A DNA stretch of 64,000 nt from an uncultured Bacteroidales bacterium (GCA_900315245.1 OMYJ01000005.1:124001-188000); one strand, 5' to 3'; positions 9,870-18,985 are shown, counted from the first letter of the stretch. Translations and numbers: made by a program. The notes: generated by a model not told the origin, from the letters alone.

Positions 9870-12071
9870 ATGAAGAGAATTACGGATAAAGCTATCTATC
9901 AGACATTGAAAACGGTTTTCGGGTTTGATACGTTCAAAGGCGATCAGTTGAAGATCATCAAGACGTTGCTGAAGGGGAAGGACTGTTTTGTGATTATGCC
10001 TACGGGCGGTGGCAAATCCATGTGCTACCAGCTCCCCGCGTTGATGAGTGATGGTACGGCCATCGTAATTTCCCCGTTGATTGCGTTGATGAAGAATCAG
10101 GTGGATGCCATTCGGACTTTCGGCACCGACCGAGGTATTGCACATTTCTTGAACTCGTCGTTGAACAAGGCCGAAATCGCAGAGGTGAAGAAGGATTTGA
10201 TCTCTGGCAAGACAAAACTGCTTTATGTGGCTCCCGAATCCCTGACCAAGGAGGAAAACGTGAATTTCTTCCAGGACATCAACATCTCTTTTTATGCCAT
10301 TGACGAAGCCCACTGTATTTCAGAATGGGGTCACGACTTCCGCCCGGAATACCGTAACATCAGGAAAATCATTCAACAGATCGGCAAGAATGTGCCGGTC
10401 ATCGCTCTGACGGCAACAGCCACCCCAAAAGTGCAAAGCGACATACAGAAGAACCTCGGCATGGACAAGGCTGAGGTGTTCATATCCTCCTTCAACCGCC
10501 CGAACTTGTATTATGAAATCCGCGAAAAGACCAAGGATGTGGACAAGGAAGTGGTGAAATTCATCAAGAACCATCCTGGAAAGTCGGGCATTATCTATTG
10601 TCTTAGCAGGAAAAAAGTGGAGGAACTTGCCGTTCTGCTTCAGGAAAATCAGATTCGCGCCCTCCCATACCATGCAGGTCTGGATTCCAAAACCCGTGTG
10701 CAGAATCAGGACGACTTCCTGATGGAGAAAGCGGATGTCATTGTGGCCACTATCGCCTTCGGTATGGGTATCGACAAACCGGATGTTCGCTTTGTGATCC
10801 ACTACGACATGCCGAAGAGCCTGGAGGGATACTATCAGGAGACAGGACGTGCCGGCCGCGATGACGGTGAAGGGCTCTGTATCGCCTTCTACGACCAGAA
10901 GGATCTCAACAAACTGGAGAAGTTTTCTGCGAAAAAATCAGTCTCAGAACAGGAAATAGTGAAACAACTTCTGGCTGAGACCGCCTCCTACGCCGAATCC
11001 ACCAACTGCCGCCGGAAACATTTGTTGCATTATTTCGGGGAAAATTATAACGAGGAGAATTGCCATAATTGCGACAACTGCAACCATCCGAAGCCGAAAA
11101 TGGACGCTACCGAACAAATCCAGCTGCTTTTGGAGGTTATTCTTGCGGTTAAACAACAGTTCAAAGAAGATCAGATTATTGACATTATTTGTGGCAATAA
11201 AACCACTTCGATTCTGAAATTCCATCACGAGAAGCTGAAACAGTTCGGCGAAGGTATGGATTATGACCCGAAGTTCTGGTCCAATGTGGTCCGGGTTTCT
11301 ATTTTTGACAACCTGATTGCCAAAGACATAGAGAATTATGGCCTGCTGAAAATCACGGACAAGGGGATGAAATATATGACCAATCCGTATCCGATTATGG
11401 CCATCAAACCGGTGACAGCAGAAGACGAGGACGATGATGAAGCCGTGGACGCCGTCTCCGGAAATGTTGAAGAGGCGTTTGACACGGTTCTGTTCAGCTT
11501 GTTGAAGGATCTTCGCAAGACTATTTCCAAAGAGGAGAATCTCCCGCCGTTCATCATTTTCCAAGATCCGTCATTGGAGGATATGTGCATACAGTACCCG
11601 ATCACGATGGAGGAGATGACCCGCGTGGTGGGTGTCGGTCCCGGCAAGGCGCAGAAATACGGCCGCCGTTTTATCGAACTCATCAAACAATATGTGGAAG
11701 AGAACGAAATCGACCGGCCGCAGGACTTTGTGCTCAAGACGGTGGCTAAGAAGTCCGCCAACAAACTGTTTATCATCCAGGGTATTGACCATAAGATCAG
11801 CTTCGAGGACATCGCTATCGCCAAAGGGTTGGACATGGACGAATTGCTGACCGAAATCGAGCATATTGTGGCCTCCGGCGCGAAAATCGACATTTCCTAT
11901 TATATTGACGAAGAAATCGAACCGTACCATCAGGAGGATATCATCGATTATTTCGCCAATGCGGACACTGATTCCGCAGAGGAGGCTTTGCGCGTGTTGG
12001 GCGAGGACGAATACACGATGGAAGAGATCCGGATTATGAGAATCAAATATTTGTCGGATGTTGGCAACTAG
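9870..12071 (+). CDS. recQ: ATP-dependent DNA helicase RecQ
   Basis: 3'-5' superfamily 2 helicase for recombination and fork repair. Helicase domain: Walker A MPTGGGKSMCYQLP (about 46-59), DEAH box IDEAHCISEWGHDFRP (about 142-157), motif III ALTATATPKV, motif VI YYQETGRAGRDDG. The RecQ zinc domain follows with four cysteines (Cys in TNCRRKH, then CHNCDNC). A winged-helix RQC region leads to an HRDC-like segment (VVGVGPGKAQKYGRRFIELI, about 590-610). The last 100 residues form an acidic tail common in Bacteroidota RecQ. Length 733. Confidence 0.96.
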   Translation: MKRITDKAIYQTLKTVFGFDTFKGDQLKIIKTLLKGKDCFVIMPTGGGKSMCYQLPALMSDGTAIVISPLIALMKNQVDAIRTFGTDRGIAHFLNSSLNKAEIAEVKKDLISGKTKLLYVAPESLTKEENVNFFQDINISFYAIDEAHCISEWGHDFRPEYRNIRKIIQQIGKNVPVIALTATATPKVQSDIQKNLGMDKAEVFISSFNRPNLYYEIREKTKDVDKEVVKFIKNHPGKSGIIYCLSRKKVEELAVLLQENQIRALPYHAGLDSKTRVQNQDDFLMEKADVIVATIAFGMGIDKPDVRFVIHYDMPKSLEGYYQETGRAGRDDGEGLCIAFYDQKDLNKLEKFSAKKSVSEQEIVKQLLAETASYAESTNCRRKHLLHYFGENYNEENCHNCDNCNHPKPKMDATEQIQLLLEVILAVKQQFKEDQIIDIICGNKTTSILKFHHEKLKQFGEGMDYDPKFWSNVVRVSIFDNLIAKDIENYGLLKITDKGMKYMTNPYPIMAIKPVTAEDEDDDEAVDAVSGNVEEAFDTVLFSLLKDLRKTISKEENLPPFIIFQDPSLEDMCIQYPITMEEMTRVVGVGPGKAQKYGRRFIELIKQYVEENEIDRPQDFVLKTVAKKSANKLFIIQGIDHKISFEDIAIAKGLDMDELLTEIEHIVASGAKIDISYYIDEEIEPYHQEDIIDYFANADTDSAEEALRVLGEDEYTMEEIRIMRIKYLSDVGN

Positions 12072-12073
12072 AA

Positions 12074-12104
12074 ATGGATAATTGATAATGGATAATTGAT
12101 AATT
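12074..12104 (+). repeat. Heptamer repeat ATAATTG/ATAATGG before OmpH-like gene
   Basis: About four units of the form GATAATT/GATAATG run directly into the ATG at 12105. Confidence 0.75.
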
Positions 12105-12848
12105 ATGGAAGAAATTTTTGAAGAGAAGAACGAAGAAATGAAAAACGAGGTTGTGGAAAATACTGCAACCGTTGTGGATGAGAAAGGTTTTGTGGTGGAA
12201 AACAAACCCGTGGAATTCCCTGAAAAAGAAGAGGCAAAACCTTCATGCAAGAATAATTCCTCTCTCTGTCATTGGATTGTTGAAGGTGTGCTGGCGGCGG
12301 CGGTGATAGCATTGTTCATCCTGCATTTTGCCGGCAATAACAAAAAAACCACGGTGGCGCCGAAACCTGTCGAAGTGGGCACCGGAGAGGTGGTCTATAT
12401 CAACATCGACTCGGTGAATGAGAAGTATGAAATGGTGAAGATCCTTAAGGACACCCTTGAGGCCGAACAGCAGAAACAAGAGCTGGTGTTTAACAACCGC
12501 CAAAAGGCTTTGGAAAACAAGGCTGCCAATTTTGAGAAGAATTACAGTTCCGGTTCTCTGACCCCGCAGCAGGCCCAATACGCTCAGCAATCGCTCCAAG
12601 AGGAAAGTACCCGTCTGCAGCGTGATTATAGCAACTATATGGAAGATTTCCAGAACCGTTATGCAGCAGCGTTGGAGCAGATGGCGGATTCTTTGAATGC
12701 CGCCGCCAAGCGTGTAAATGCTTCTTATAACGCCTCTTACATCTTCACCTATCAGGATGGCGGTCAGCTTTTGTATGCCGACCCCGCTCACGATATCACG
12801 AATGAAGTGATTGATGAACTGAACCGGTCTTTTAAGAAGAAAAAATAA
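12105..12848 (+). CDS. Membrane-anchored OmpH/Skp-like coiled-coil protein
   Basis: A 247-residue protein with an acidic cytoplasmic N-terminus (about 1-45), one membrane helix (about 57-76, IVEGVLAAAVIALFILHF) and a periplasmic OmpH/Skp-type region: the opening strand EVVYINIDSVNEKYEMV, then a long coiled coil (about 110-195) with many Glu/Gln/Ala, and a final ITNEVIDELNR helix as in OmpH. Skp-like proteins hold unfolded outer-membrane proteins; a membrane-anchored version is an inference from the helix. The ATG at 12105 is chosen over the TTG at 12096, which is inside a tandem repeat. The next gene follows after 9 bases. Confidence 0.75.
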   Translation: MEEIFEEKNEEMKNEVVENTATVVDEKGFVVENKPVEFPEKEEAKPSCKNNSSLCHWIVEGVLAAAVIALFILHFAGNNKKTTVAPKPVEVGTGEVVYINIDSVNEKYEMVKILKDTLEAEQQKQELVFNNRQKALENKAANFEKNYSSGSLTPQQAQYAQQSLQEESTRLQRDYSNYMEDFQNRYAAALEQMADSLNAAAKRVNASYNASYIFTYQDGGQLLYADPAHDITNEVIDELNRSFKKKK

Positions 12849-12857
12849 GAGGACGGG

Positions 12858-13445
12858 ATGGAAGAGAAAATGGAGAAGAAAAATGACGGAATGAACGGGA
12901 GACCGTTTGGTGTGTTACACATTGTGCTGCTTTGTGTCGCTTTCGGATTGCTTGGTGCGGCGTTGGCTTATTCTGCCATCTCGAACCACAAAAGGCAAAA
13001 ACAAGCTGTTGAAAAGGAGCAAGCCTTCCTGGATAGTCTGCATGTTTTTCCGCCGGTGGATTTTACCGATTCCTTGTACAACCGGGTGGTGTTGAAAAGG
13101 TACGATGACGACAATCCCAAAGTGGTTGTCTATTATGTCCCTGACAGTGCCGGCAACCCCACTTCTGAATTGGCGCATGAGACTCATTATTATGAAAACA
13201 AGCAGAAATACATTGACGGCAATATCCATGCCGACAACCGTGACGGGTTGTGGTATGCCTATTTCCCGGACGGCACCGTCCAGACAAAAGCCTATTATGT
13301 TGACGGTAAGGAAGAGGGACGATATACTGTCTTTTATTCAAACGGGAATGTCCGTTATACAGGTGAATACAAAAACGGGCACCAGGTTGGTGAGTGGCGT
13401 TTTTATTCTGAAGACGGGACTCTGGAACATACGGAAGTGTATTAG
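12858..13445 (+). CDS. Membrane-anchored MORN-repeat-like protein
   Basis: A 195-residue protein with a basic N-terminus, one membrane helix (about 20-42) and an outer region ending in MORN-like units: GLWYAYFPDGTVQTKAYYVDG, then GRYTVFYSNGNVRYTGEYKNG, then GEWRFYSEDGTLEHTE. Such repeats occur in Bacteroidota YwqK-like proteins and are thought to bind partners or lipids; the real role is unknown. It lies 9 bases after the OmpH-like gene, with GAGGACGGG just before the start, so the two are probably co-translated envelope proteins. Confidence 0.7.
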   Translation: MEEKMEKKNDGMNGRPFGVLHIVLLCVAFGLLGAALAYSAISNHKRQKQAVEKEQAFLDSLHVFPPVDFTDSLYNRVVLKRYDDDNPKVVVYYVPDSAGNPTSELAHETHYYENKQKYIDGNIHADNRDGLWYAYFPDGTVQTKAYYVDGKEEGRYTVFYSNGNVRYTGEYKNGHQVGEWRFYSEDGTLEHTEVY

Positions 13446-13542
13446 CTGTTGGCTAAACAGTCATAAAGATGAATTAAATTTTTATATAAAACACTTTAGT
13501 GATACAAATAATTATAAATTAATAACTTAACAAATAAAATTT

Positions 13543-14919
13543 ATGGAATTACCCTTTGCAGAAGCGTGGAAAATAAAGATGGTTGAACCCATTAAGAAAT
13601 CCACAAGAGAAGAAAGAGAAAAATGGCTTGCAGAAGCCCACCAGAACATTTTCATGCTTAAGAGCGATTATGTTTACATTGACCTGTTGACCGATTCTGG
13701 TACGGGTGCTATGAGTGACCGTCAGTGGAGTGCCATGATGATGGGCGACGAGAGTTACGGCGGCGCACGCTCCTTCTACCACATGAAGGATACTATTACC
13801 GAATTGACTGGATTTGAGTTTGTTATCCCGACTCACCAGGGCCGTGCGGCTGAGAATGTGCTGTTCAGCTATTTGGTGAAGCCCGGTCAAGTCATCCCCG
13901 GTAACGCCCACTTTGACACCACGAAGGGCCACATTGAAAGCCGTAAGGCCTTCGCCATCGATGTCACCGTTCCCGAAGCATACGATACTCAGCTGGAAGT
14001 TCCCTTCAAAGGAAATGTCAGCTTGGAGAAGCTGGAGAAAGTGCTGCAAGAGAACAAGGGCAATGTCCCGTTCATGGTGCTCACCGTCACGAACAACACC
14101 GTTGGCGGTCAGCCGGTCAGCATGAAGAATATCCGTGAAACCTGCGAACTCTGCCATAAATACGGGGTGCCCGTCAACATCGACAGTGCGCGTTTCATCG
14201 AAAACGCTTACTTCATCAAGACCCGCGAGGAAGGTTATGCTAACAAGACCCTGCGTGAGATTTGCAAGGAGATGTTCAGCTATGCCGACAGCATGACCAT
14301 GAGTGCCAAGAAGGACGGTCTGGTCAACATGGGCGGTTTCATCGCCACTAACAAGAAAGAGTGGTACGAAGGCGCCAAGCTGTTCTGCATCCCGTTTGAG
14401 GGCTTCCTGACGTACGGCGGTATGAACGGTCGCGATATGGATGCTTTGGCTGTTGGTCTGAAGGAGAACATCGAGTTCGATATGGTAGAGACCCGTATTA
14501 AACAGGTGCAGTATCTTGCCGACAAGCTGGATGAATACGGTATTCCTTACCAGCGTCCTGCCGGCGGTCATGCTATCTTCGTGGATGCCGACAAGGTGCT
14601 CACCAACATTCCCAAAGAGGAGTTCCCGGCACAAACGCTTACTTGCGAGCTTTATCTGGAGGCCGGTATCCGCGCCTGCGAGATCGGTTATGTGCTCGCT
14701 GACCGTGACCCCGTGACCCGTGAGAACCGCTTCGGAGGCAACGACTTCGTGCGCTTGTGCATCCCGCGCCGCGTCTATACGAACAACCACATGGACGTGA
14801 TCGCTGCTGCCCTCAAGAACGTCTATGACCGCCGCGACACTATCAAACGCGGTTTGGAAATCACTTGGGAGGCTGAACTGATGCGCCATTTCACTTGTCA
14901 GTTCAAACGCCTTAAGTAA
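13543..14919 (+). CDS. tnaA: Tryptophanase
   Basis: PLP enzyme that splits L-tryptophan to indole, pyruvate and ammonia. PLP lysine is Lys257 in MSAKKDGLVNMGG. It is separated from the sister enzyme tyrosine phenol-lyase by three positions: FDTTKGH carries Asp where the lyase has Thr, RACEIG carries Ile where the lyase has the substrate-binding Arg, and the C-terminal RHFT has His where the lyase has Phe. All three match tryptophanase. Length 458. The 97-base upstream gap is AT-rich and holds neither a clear TAnnTTTG box nor a recognisable TnaC-type leader peptide; a small CTGTT...AACAG hairpin lies just after the previous stop. Confidence 0.94.
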   Translation: MELPFAEAWKIKMVEPIKKSTREEREKWLAEAHQNIFMLKSDYVYIDLLTDSGTGAMSDRQWSAMMMGDESYGGARSFYHMKDTITELTGFEFVIPTHQGRAAENVLFSYLVKPGQVIPGNAHFDTTKGHIESRKAFAIDVTVPEAYDTQLEVPFKGNVSLEKLEKVLQENKGNVPFMVLTVTNNTVGGQPVSMKNIRETCELCHKYGVPVNIDSARFIENAYFIKTREEGYANKTLREICKEMFSYADSMTMSAKKDGLVNMGGFIATNKKEWYEGAKLFCIPFEGFLTYGGMNGRDMDALAVGLKENIEFDMVETRIKQVQYLADKLDEYGIPYQRPAGGHAIFVDADKVLTNIPKEEFPAQTLTCELYLEAGIRACEIGYVLADRDPVTRENRFGGNDFVRLCIPRRVYTNNHMDVIAAALKNVYDRRDTIKRGLEITWEAELMRHFTCQFKRLK

Positions 14920-14928
14920 TTGGACACG

Positions 14929-15513
14929 ATGCTTATTGTAGGGAATGTCCTCGTTTCGGAAGAGCTGATCGACAAGTGTTTTTGCTGTGATTTGTCGCAA
15001 TGCAAAGGTGAATGTTGTGTGGAAGGGGATCTCGGCGCGCCTGTGGCCCCTGACGAAGTGGCCGAATTAGAGGAAAATTATCCTGATTACCAGAAGTATA
15101 TGACCGAAGAAGGTGTCGCCGTTGTGGAAAACGGCGGCACCTTTGTCTTCAATGGTGATGACTCTTTTGAAACTCCCTTGGTTGAGAGCAACAATGCGTG
15201 CGCATTTGCCTTTTTTGAAGACGGAATCGCCAAATGTGCGATAGAAAAGTGCTTTTTAAAAAGGGAAATTGCCTTCAGGAAGCCGATTTCCTGCTATCTT
15301 TATCCAATTCGTGTGAGCAGGGTGGGGGATTACGAGGCGTTGAACTATGACCACTGGTCTGTTTGCAAAACAGCGGTGGAAAACGGCAATCGGCTGCACC
15401 TTCCTGTTTACCGGTTTCTTAAAGAACCGTTGATTGCCAAATATGGCTCTGAATGGTATGCTGAGTTGGAAGAAATGGTCAGTTTGCGGGATGAGAATGC
15501 ACGGTCATTGTAG
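14929..15513 (+). CDS. DUF3109 family cysteine-rich protein
   Basis: A 194-residue protein with the DUF3109 pattern: N-terminal CFCCDLSQCKGECCVEGD cluster, then CAFAFFEDGIAKCAIEKCF, ISCYLYPIRV and WSVCKTAVENG. The conserved cysteines suggest metal binding, but no reaction is established for the family. The ATG at 14929 is preferred to the TTG at 14920 that directly abuts the tnaA stop. Nine bases separate it from tnaA, so the two are probably co-transcribed; a functional link is not implied. Confidence 0.82.
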   Translation: MLIVGNVLVSEELIDKCFCCDLSQCKGECCVEGDLGAPVAPDEVAELEENYPDYQKYMTEEGVAVVENGGTFVFNGDDSFETPLVESNNACAFAFFEDGIAKCAIEKCFLKREIAFRKPISCYLYPIRVSRVGDYEALNYDHWSVCKTAVENGNRLHLPVYRFLKEPLIAKYGSEWYAELEEMVSLRDENARSL

Positions 15514-15575
15514 AGATGATGAGCACATCGCATCCGCAGGACGAAATTTATTTGACGGTATTAACCATATTTTTG

Positions 15576-15583
15576 TATCTTTG
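15576..15583 (+). promoter_or_regulatory. Promoter of dnaN
   Basis: TATCTTTG with TTTG at 15551-15554 and a 21-base spacer: a textbook Bacteroidota promoter, 27 bases before the dnaN start. Confidence 0.85.
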
Positions 15584-15610
15584 CAGTTTGAAATAAAATA
15601 GATTAGCAAT

Positions 15611-16741
15611 ATGAAATTCATCGTATCAAGCGACTTGTTATATCGCAATTTAAGTGCCATCAGTGGCGTGATGGGAACGAACAGCACCATGCCCATCTTA
15701 GACAATTTTTTAGTGACTATTGAAGGTAGTCAGTTGAAACTCACTGCATCAGACTTGGAATCCACGATGACATCCGTGATTGAACTGGACAATGTGGAAG
15801 GCGAAGGCTCTGTGGCTGTGCCTGCCAAAATCCTGCTTGAGACGTTGAAGCTGATGCCGGATATGCCCCTTGTCTTTGCCATTGACACGGAAAATAACAT
15901 CTTGAAATTCACATCATCTAATGGTGAATACGGAGCTCCTTGTTTCCCGAGCGATGAATATCCCACCGTCAAGCCCATCGAATCGCCCAAGAGTTTCGAC
16001 ATCCGTGCCACGGTGCTGCAACGCGCTATAAGCAAGACCATCTTTGCCACAGGCAATGACGAGCTTCGGCCGAACATGATGGGGGTGCTTTGCGAACTTT
16101 CTTCCGATTATGTCACCTTTGTCGCCACGGATGCGCACAAATTGGTCCGTTACCACAATTCAGAGGTGAAAACCGAGGAGTTTTCCTCTTTCATCCTCCC
16201 CAAAAAACCAATTGCCCATCTTAAGAATATTCTTGCAAATGTCGGGGATATGGTTCATGTTGATTATTCCGATGAAACGCATCATATCCGGTTCGCATTC
16301 GGTAATTTCGAGTTGTATTCCTCGTTGAAGGAGGGTAAATATCCTAATTACGAGTCTGTTATTCCAAAAGAGAATCCTAATGTGCTGACCATAGGCCGTG
16401 ATGAGTTCTTGAAGTCCATCCGCCGTTTGGGCAACTATTCCAGCCAGTCCACATTCCAAGTCAGACTCTCTCTCTCCGACACGGGTCTTAATATGACGGC
16501 TGAGGATATGGACTTCTCTTACAAAGGAGCGGAAAATATCCAATGCGAGTATAGTGGTGAAGCCATGGAAATCGGTTTCAATTCACGTTTCCTGCGTGAG
16601 ATGATTGAGAATCTTGACGCCGATACCATCCAGATGTCCTTCTCAAAACCCTCTCGCGCCGCTCTCATCGCTCCTACAGCCCAACATGACGAGAACGAGG
16701 ACGTGTTGATGCTGATCATGCCGGTGATGCTGAATTATTAA
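15611..16741 (+). CDS. dnaN: DNA polymerase III beta subunit (sliding clamp)
   Basis: Ring-shaped processivity clamp of the replicative polymerase. The N-terminal MKFIVSSDLLYRNLSAISGVMG and the internal VATDAHKLVRYH are clear beta-clamp signatures, and the C-terminal end LMLIMPVMLNY corresponds to the P(V/M)R-type tail that lines the partner-binding pocket. Length 376 is normal for the family. It has its own consensus promoter. It is not next to dnaA or recF here, as in many Bacteroidota. Confidence 0.96.
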   Translation: MKFIVSSDLLYRNLSAISGVMGTNSTMPILDNFLVTIEGSQLKLTASDLESTMTSVIELDNVEGEGSVAVPAKILLETLKLMPDMPLVFAIDTENNILKFTSSNGEYGAPCFPSDEYPTVKPIESPKSFDIRATVLQRAISKTIFATGNDELRPNMMGVLCELSSDYVTFVATDAHKLVRYHNSEVKTEEFSSFILPKKPIAHLKNILANVGDMVHVDYSDETHHIRFAFGNFELYSSLKEGKYPNYESVIPKENPNVLTIGRDEFLKSIRRLGNYSSQSTFQVRLSLSDTGLNMTAEDMDFSYKGAENIQCEYSGEAMEIGFNSRFLREMIENLDADTIQMSFSKPSRAALIAPTAQHDENEDVLMLIMPVMLNY

Positions 16742-16747
16742 AATCGA

Positions 16748-16810
16748 TTTACGGTTTGCGATTTGCGGTTTGAGGTTGGCAATAACCGTAAACCGCAATT
16801 CGTAAATTGC
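16748..16810. repeat. Inverted heptamer tracts between dnaN and rnpB
   Basis: Left arm 16748-16771 (units GGTTTGC, GATTTGC) and right arm 16781-16806 (units ACCGTAA, ACCGCAA, TTCGTAA) pair over about 19 of 24 positions. It may form a hairpin at the end of dnaN; there is no T-run after it. Confidence 0.65.
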
Positions 16811-17152
16811 AAAAAGGAAAACCGAGTTGTCGCGGCCGCGAGGCTGAGGAAAGTCCGGGCAACGCAGAGCACCATACTTCCTAACGGGAAGGCGCGCGCG
16901 AGCGTGACAGACAGTGCCACAGAAAAGATACCGCCTGCTTGTCGGGTAAGGGTGAAAACGTGAGGTAAGAGCTCACGCCGCCGTCAGTGATGCCGGCGGA
17001 GGTAAACCTTATGGGTTGAAAGACCAAATAAACCGGGGCTTGAGGGCTGCTCGTCCGACCCGGAGGGTAGGTTGATAGAGGCATGCGGTGACGCATGTTC
17101 GAGATAAATGACAACATAGAACAGAACCCGGCTTACGGGTTTTCCTTTTTTT
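16811..17152 (+). ncRNA. rnpB: RNase P RNA (bacterial type A)
   Basis: Catalytic RNA of RNase P, which matures tRNA 5' ends. Seen directly: the P4 strand GAGGAAAGTCCGGGC (16846-16860), GCCACAGAAA, the GTAAGGGTGAAAACGTG segment, GGTAAACC, and the 3' core GATAAATGAC...ACAGAACCCGGCTTA (17102-17135). The ends pair as helix P1: AAAAAGGAAAACC (16811-16823) with GGTTTTCCTTTTT (from 17138), and the closing T-run can also serve as terminator. About 340 bases. Ends are set by P1 and are accurate to a few bases. No TAnnTTTG box is visible in the 70 bases upstream. Confidence 0.95.
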
Positions 17153-17516
17153 ACCACTTGGGTTTGAACGCGTTCTCGATATGGTTGACCTCCTTTAGCT
17201 CCGGACTGTTGATGACGGAGATGATGTCGAAACGTATCTCTTTTGTTACATTCTTGAATCTTGCATAGTACATGGCGGCACGTACGAGGTGCCGCTGCTT
17301 TTGCATGTCCACAAACACTTCGGGTGCCCCGAAAAGTACACTTTTCCGTGTCTTCACTTCCACGATGACAAGATAGTCGTCGTTTTCCGCGATAATGTCC
17401 ACTTCCAAGTGACCGCATCGCCAGTTGCGCTCCAAAATCCTGTAACCTTTTTGTAGTAAGAGGTTTGTGGCCAGATCCTCTCCGATCAATCCTTGTAACT
17501 GCTTTTCCGTTTTCAT
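17151..17516 (-). CDS. YraN family (UPF0102) putative endonuclease
   Basis: A 121-residue protein of the YraN/UPF0102 family, related by fold to Holliday-junction resolvases. Visible nuclease motif: GHLEVDIIAENDDYLVIVEVK (Glu, Asp and ExK). The start at 17516 (MKTEKQLQGLIGEDLA) is chosen because the longer frame to 17558 would begin inside its own promoter box at 17556-17563. It is convergent with rnpB, whose 3' end touches the yraN stop codon. Confidence 0.88.
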   Translation of the reverse strand: MKTEKQLQGLIGEDLATNLLLQKGYRILERNWRCGHLEVDIIAENDDYLVIVEVKTRKSVLFGAPEVFVDMQKQRHLVRAAMYYARFKNVTKEIRFDIISVINSPELKEVNHIENAFKPKW

Positions 17517-17555
17517 TGTTTTTTGATATTTAGTGAATAAAAAAATAATGCTCTG

Positions 17556-17563
17556 CAAAAATA
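17556..17563 (-). promoter_or_regulatory. -7 box of yraN
   Basis: TATTTTTG on the minus strand followed by CAGAG, about 40 bases before the start codon. Divergent from, and overlapping in its upstream region with, the promoter at 17577. Confidence 0.65.
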
Positions 17564-17576
17564 AAGAAAAATTTTA

Positions 17577-17584
17577 TATCTTTG
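17577..17584 (+). promoter_or_regulatory. -7 box of DUF2851 gene
   Basis: TATCTTTG followed by CAGC, 37 bases before the ATG. Its -33 region falls on the opposing yraN -7 box only 14 bases away. Confidence 0.7.
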
Positions 17585-17621
17585 CAGCGTGAAAATAAAA
17601 ATGGGATAATTCCCTGAAACT

Positions 17622-18911
17622 ATGAAAAAGGAAAAGACTATGAAAGAAAACTTTCTACATTATGTATGGCAATATCGCCATTACGATTTTTTGCATCTGA
17701 AGACCACCGATGGCCGATTGCTCAATGTCGTCTTCCCTGGGTATCACAACTATGATGCCGGCCCTGATTTTCTGCAAGCTGTTATAAGAATAGACGAAGT
17801 GAGGTGGATCGGTAATATAGAAATCCACTGCAAGAGTTCCGATTGGTTTCGGCACAAGCACCAGAATGACGATAAATACAAGTCTGTGATTTTACATGTT
17901 GTGTATGAATATGATACGGATATTTCCATAGGAGAGGGGGAGTTTGTTCCGACTCTCGAACTCAAGGGAAAGATTCCGCTGGAAATGTTTACACGATATG
18001 AGAAACTTGTAAACGCTCCGGATATGTTGCTGTGCCGTAATAGTTTGCAGACGGTTGATTCGGTTGTACTCCAAAATCAGTTGTCTGTGTCACTTACAGA
18101 GCGTATGCAGCATCGCCAAGAAGGATTCCAATCTATATTGAATGCATGTCAGCAGAATTGGAATGAATTGGTTTACAGAGTTATGGCAACAGGATTTGGA
18201 TGTAAGAAAAATGGAACGGCATTTGAACTCCTGTCACAAAGCCTCCCCTATAGGATTGTAAGAGCACATTTGTCATCGCGATTGCAGATTTATGCGTTAG
18301 TGTTTGGTCAGTCCGGACTATTAGAAGTGTGTGAAAAGGACGATTATTCGGAAAGATTGCGTTATGAGTACGACTATTTGCGTTATAAGTATCGTCTTTC
18401 CCCGATTGGTGCGCATCAGTGGAATTGGTTGAGGTTGCGCCCGCAGAATTTCCCTGCGTTACGTCTCGCGCAATTTTCCCAGATGTTGTATGAGACTGGC
18501 AATACGTTGACCGATCAGGTGTTAAAATCCGAGATGAAAACATTACAACAGTGGCTGTCCATTGTTCCGGACGAATATTGGGAAACTCATTATCAGTTCG
18601 GAAAAACAAGTCCTCGCCATGTTGCTGGAATGGGCGCTTCTATTGTGAATTCGCTCATTATCAATGTGGTGGCTCCAATCAGGTTCGCTTTTGCGCGATT
18701 TTCGGGTGATGATGAATTACAGGAAAATGCTGTCTTCCTTTTGGAACAAGTTGATTATGAAAACAATGTGACGACAAGGATTTTTTCTGAGAGCTTGTTT
18801 CCCCAAAGGAGCGCGTATGATTCCCAAGCGCAGTTGGAATTGTTTGCCAGTCGTTGTTCGAAGAAGCGATGTTTGGACTGTAGTATAGGGGAAAAGATTG
18901 TTCGTGAGTAA
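17622..18911 (+). CDS. DUF2851 family protein
   Basis: A 429-residue Bacteroidota protein recognised by ENFLHYVWQYRHYDF, VVFPGYHNYDAGPDFLQA and IGNIEIHCKSSDWFRHKH near the N-terminus, a characteristic opening of DUF2851. The C-terminus has a CSKKRCLDCSIG cysteine cluster that could bind metal or a cluster. No function is established. Two in-frame ATGs (17622 and 17640) are possible; the first is used. It stands between its own promoter and ffh. Confidence 0.85.
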   Translation: MKKEKTMKENFLHYVWQYRHYDFLHLKTTDGRLLNVVFPGYHNYDAGPDFLQAVIRIDEVRWIGNIEIHCKSSDWFRHKHQNDDKYKSVILHVVYEYDTDISIGEGEFVPTLELKGKIPLEMFTRYEKLVNAPDMLLCRNSLQTVDSVVLQNQLSVSLTERMQHRQEGFQSILNACQQNWNELVYRVMATGFGCKKNGTAFELLSQSLPYRIVRAHLSSRLQIYALVFGQSGLLEVCEKDDYSERLRYEYDYLRYKYRLSPIGAHQWNWLRLRPQNFPALRLAQFSQMLYETGNTLTDQVLKSEMKTLQQWLSIVPDEYWETHYQFGKTSPRHVAGMGASIVNSLIINVVAPIRFAFARFSGDDELQENAVFLLEQVDYENNVTTRIFSESLFPQRSAYDSQAQLELFASRCSKKRCLDCSIGEKIVRE

Positions 18912-18938
18912 CGTTGTCGGGGGTATTCGTAATTTGCG

Positions 18939-18946
18939 TATCTTTG
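18939..18946 (+). promoter_or_regulatory. -7 box of ffh
   Basis: TATCTTTG followed by CGGC, 39 bases before the ffh start, with TTG at 18914-18916 as -33 candidate. Confidence 0.75.
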
Positions 18947-18985
18947 CGGCCTCAAAAAAATGAATGAAAAACCAACAATATAACA

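Noticed and set aside
13446..13542. TnaC-type leader peptide before tnaA
   Set aside because: No short frame with a Trp codon and terminal proline pattern is visible.
13543..14919. Tyrosine phenol-lyase instead of tryptophanase
   Set aside because: The three residues that separate the two enzymes are all of the tryptophanase type.
13549..15000. 483-codon open frame on the minus strand opposite tnaA
   Set aside because: It mirrors the codon pattern of a clear tryptophanase gene and has no recognisable domains; same for long antisense frames opposite ffh, rmlB, the glycogen fusion and the UDP-sugar dehydrogenase.
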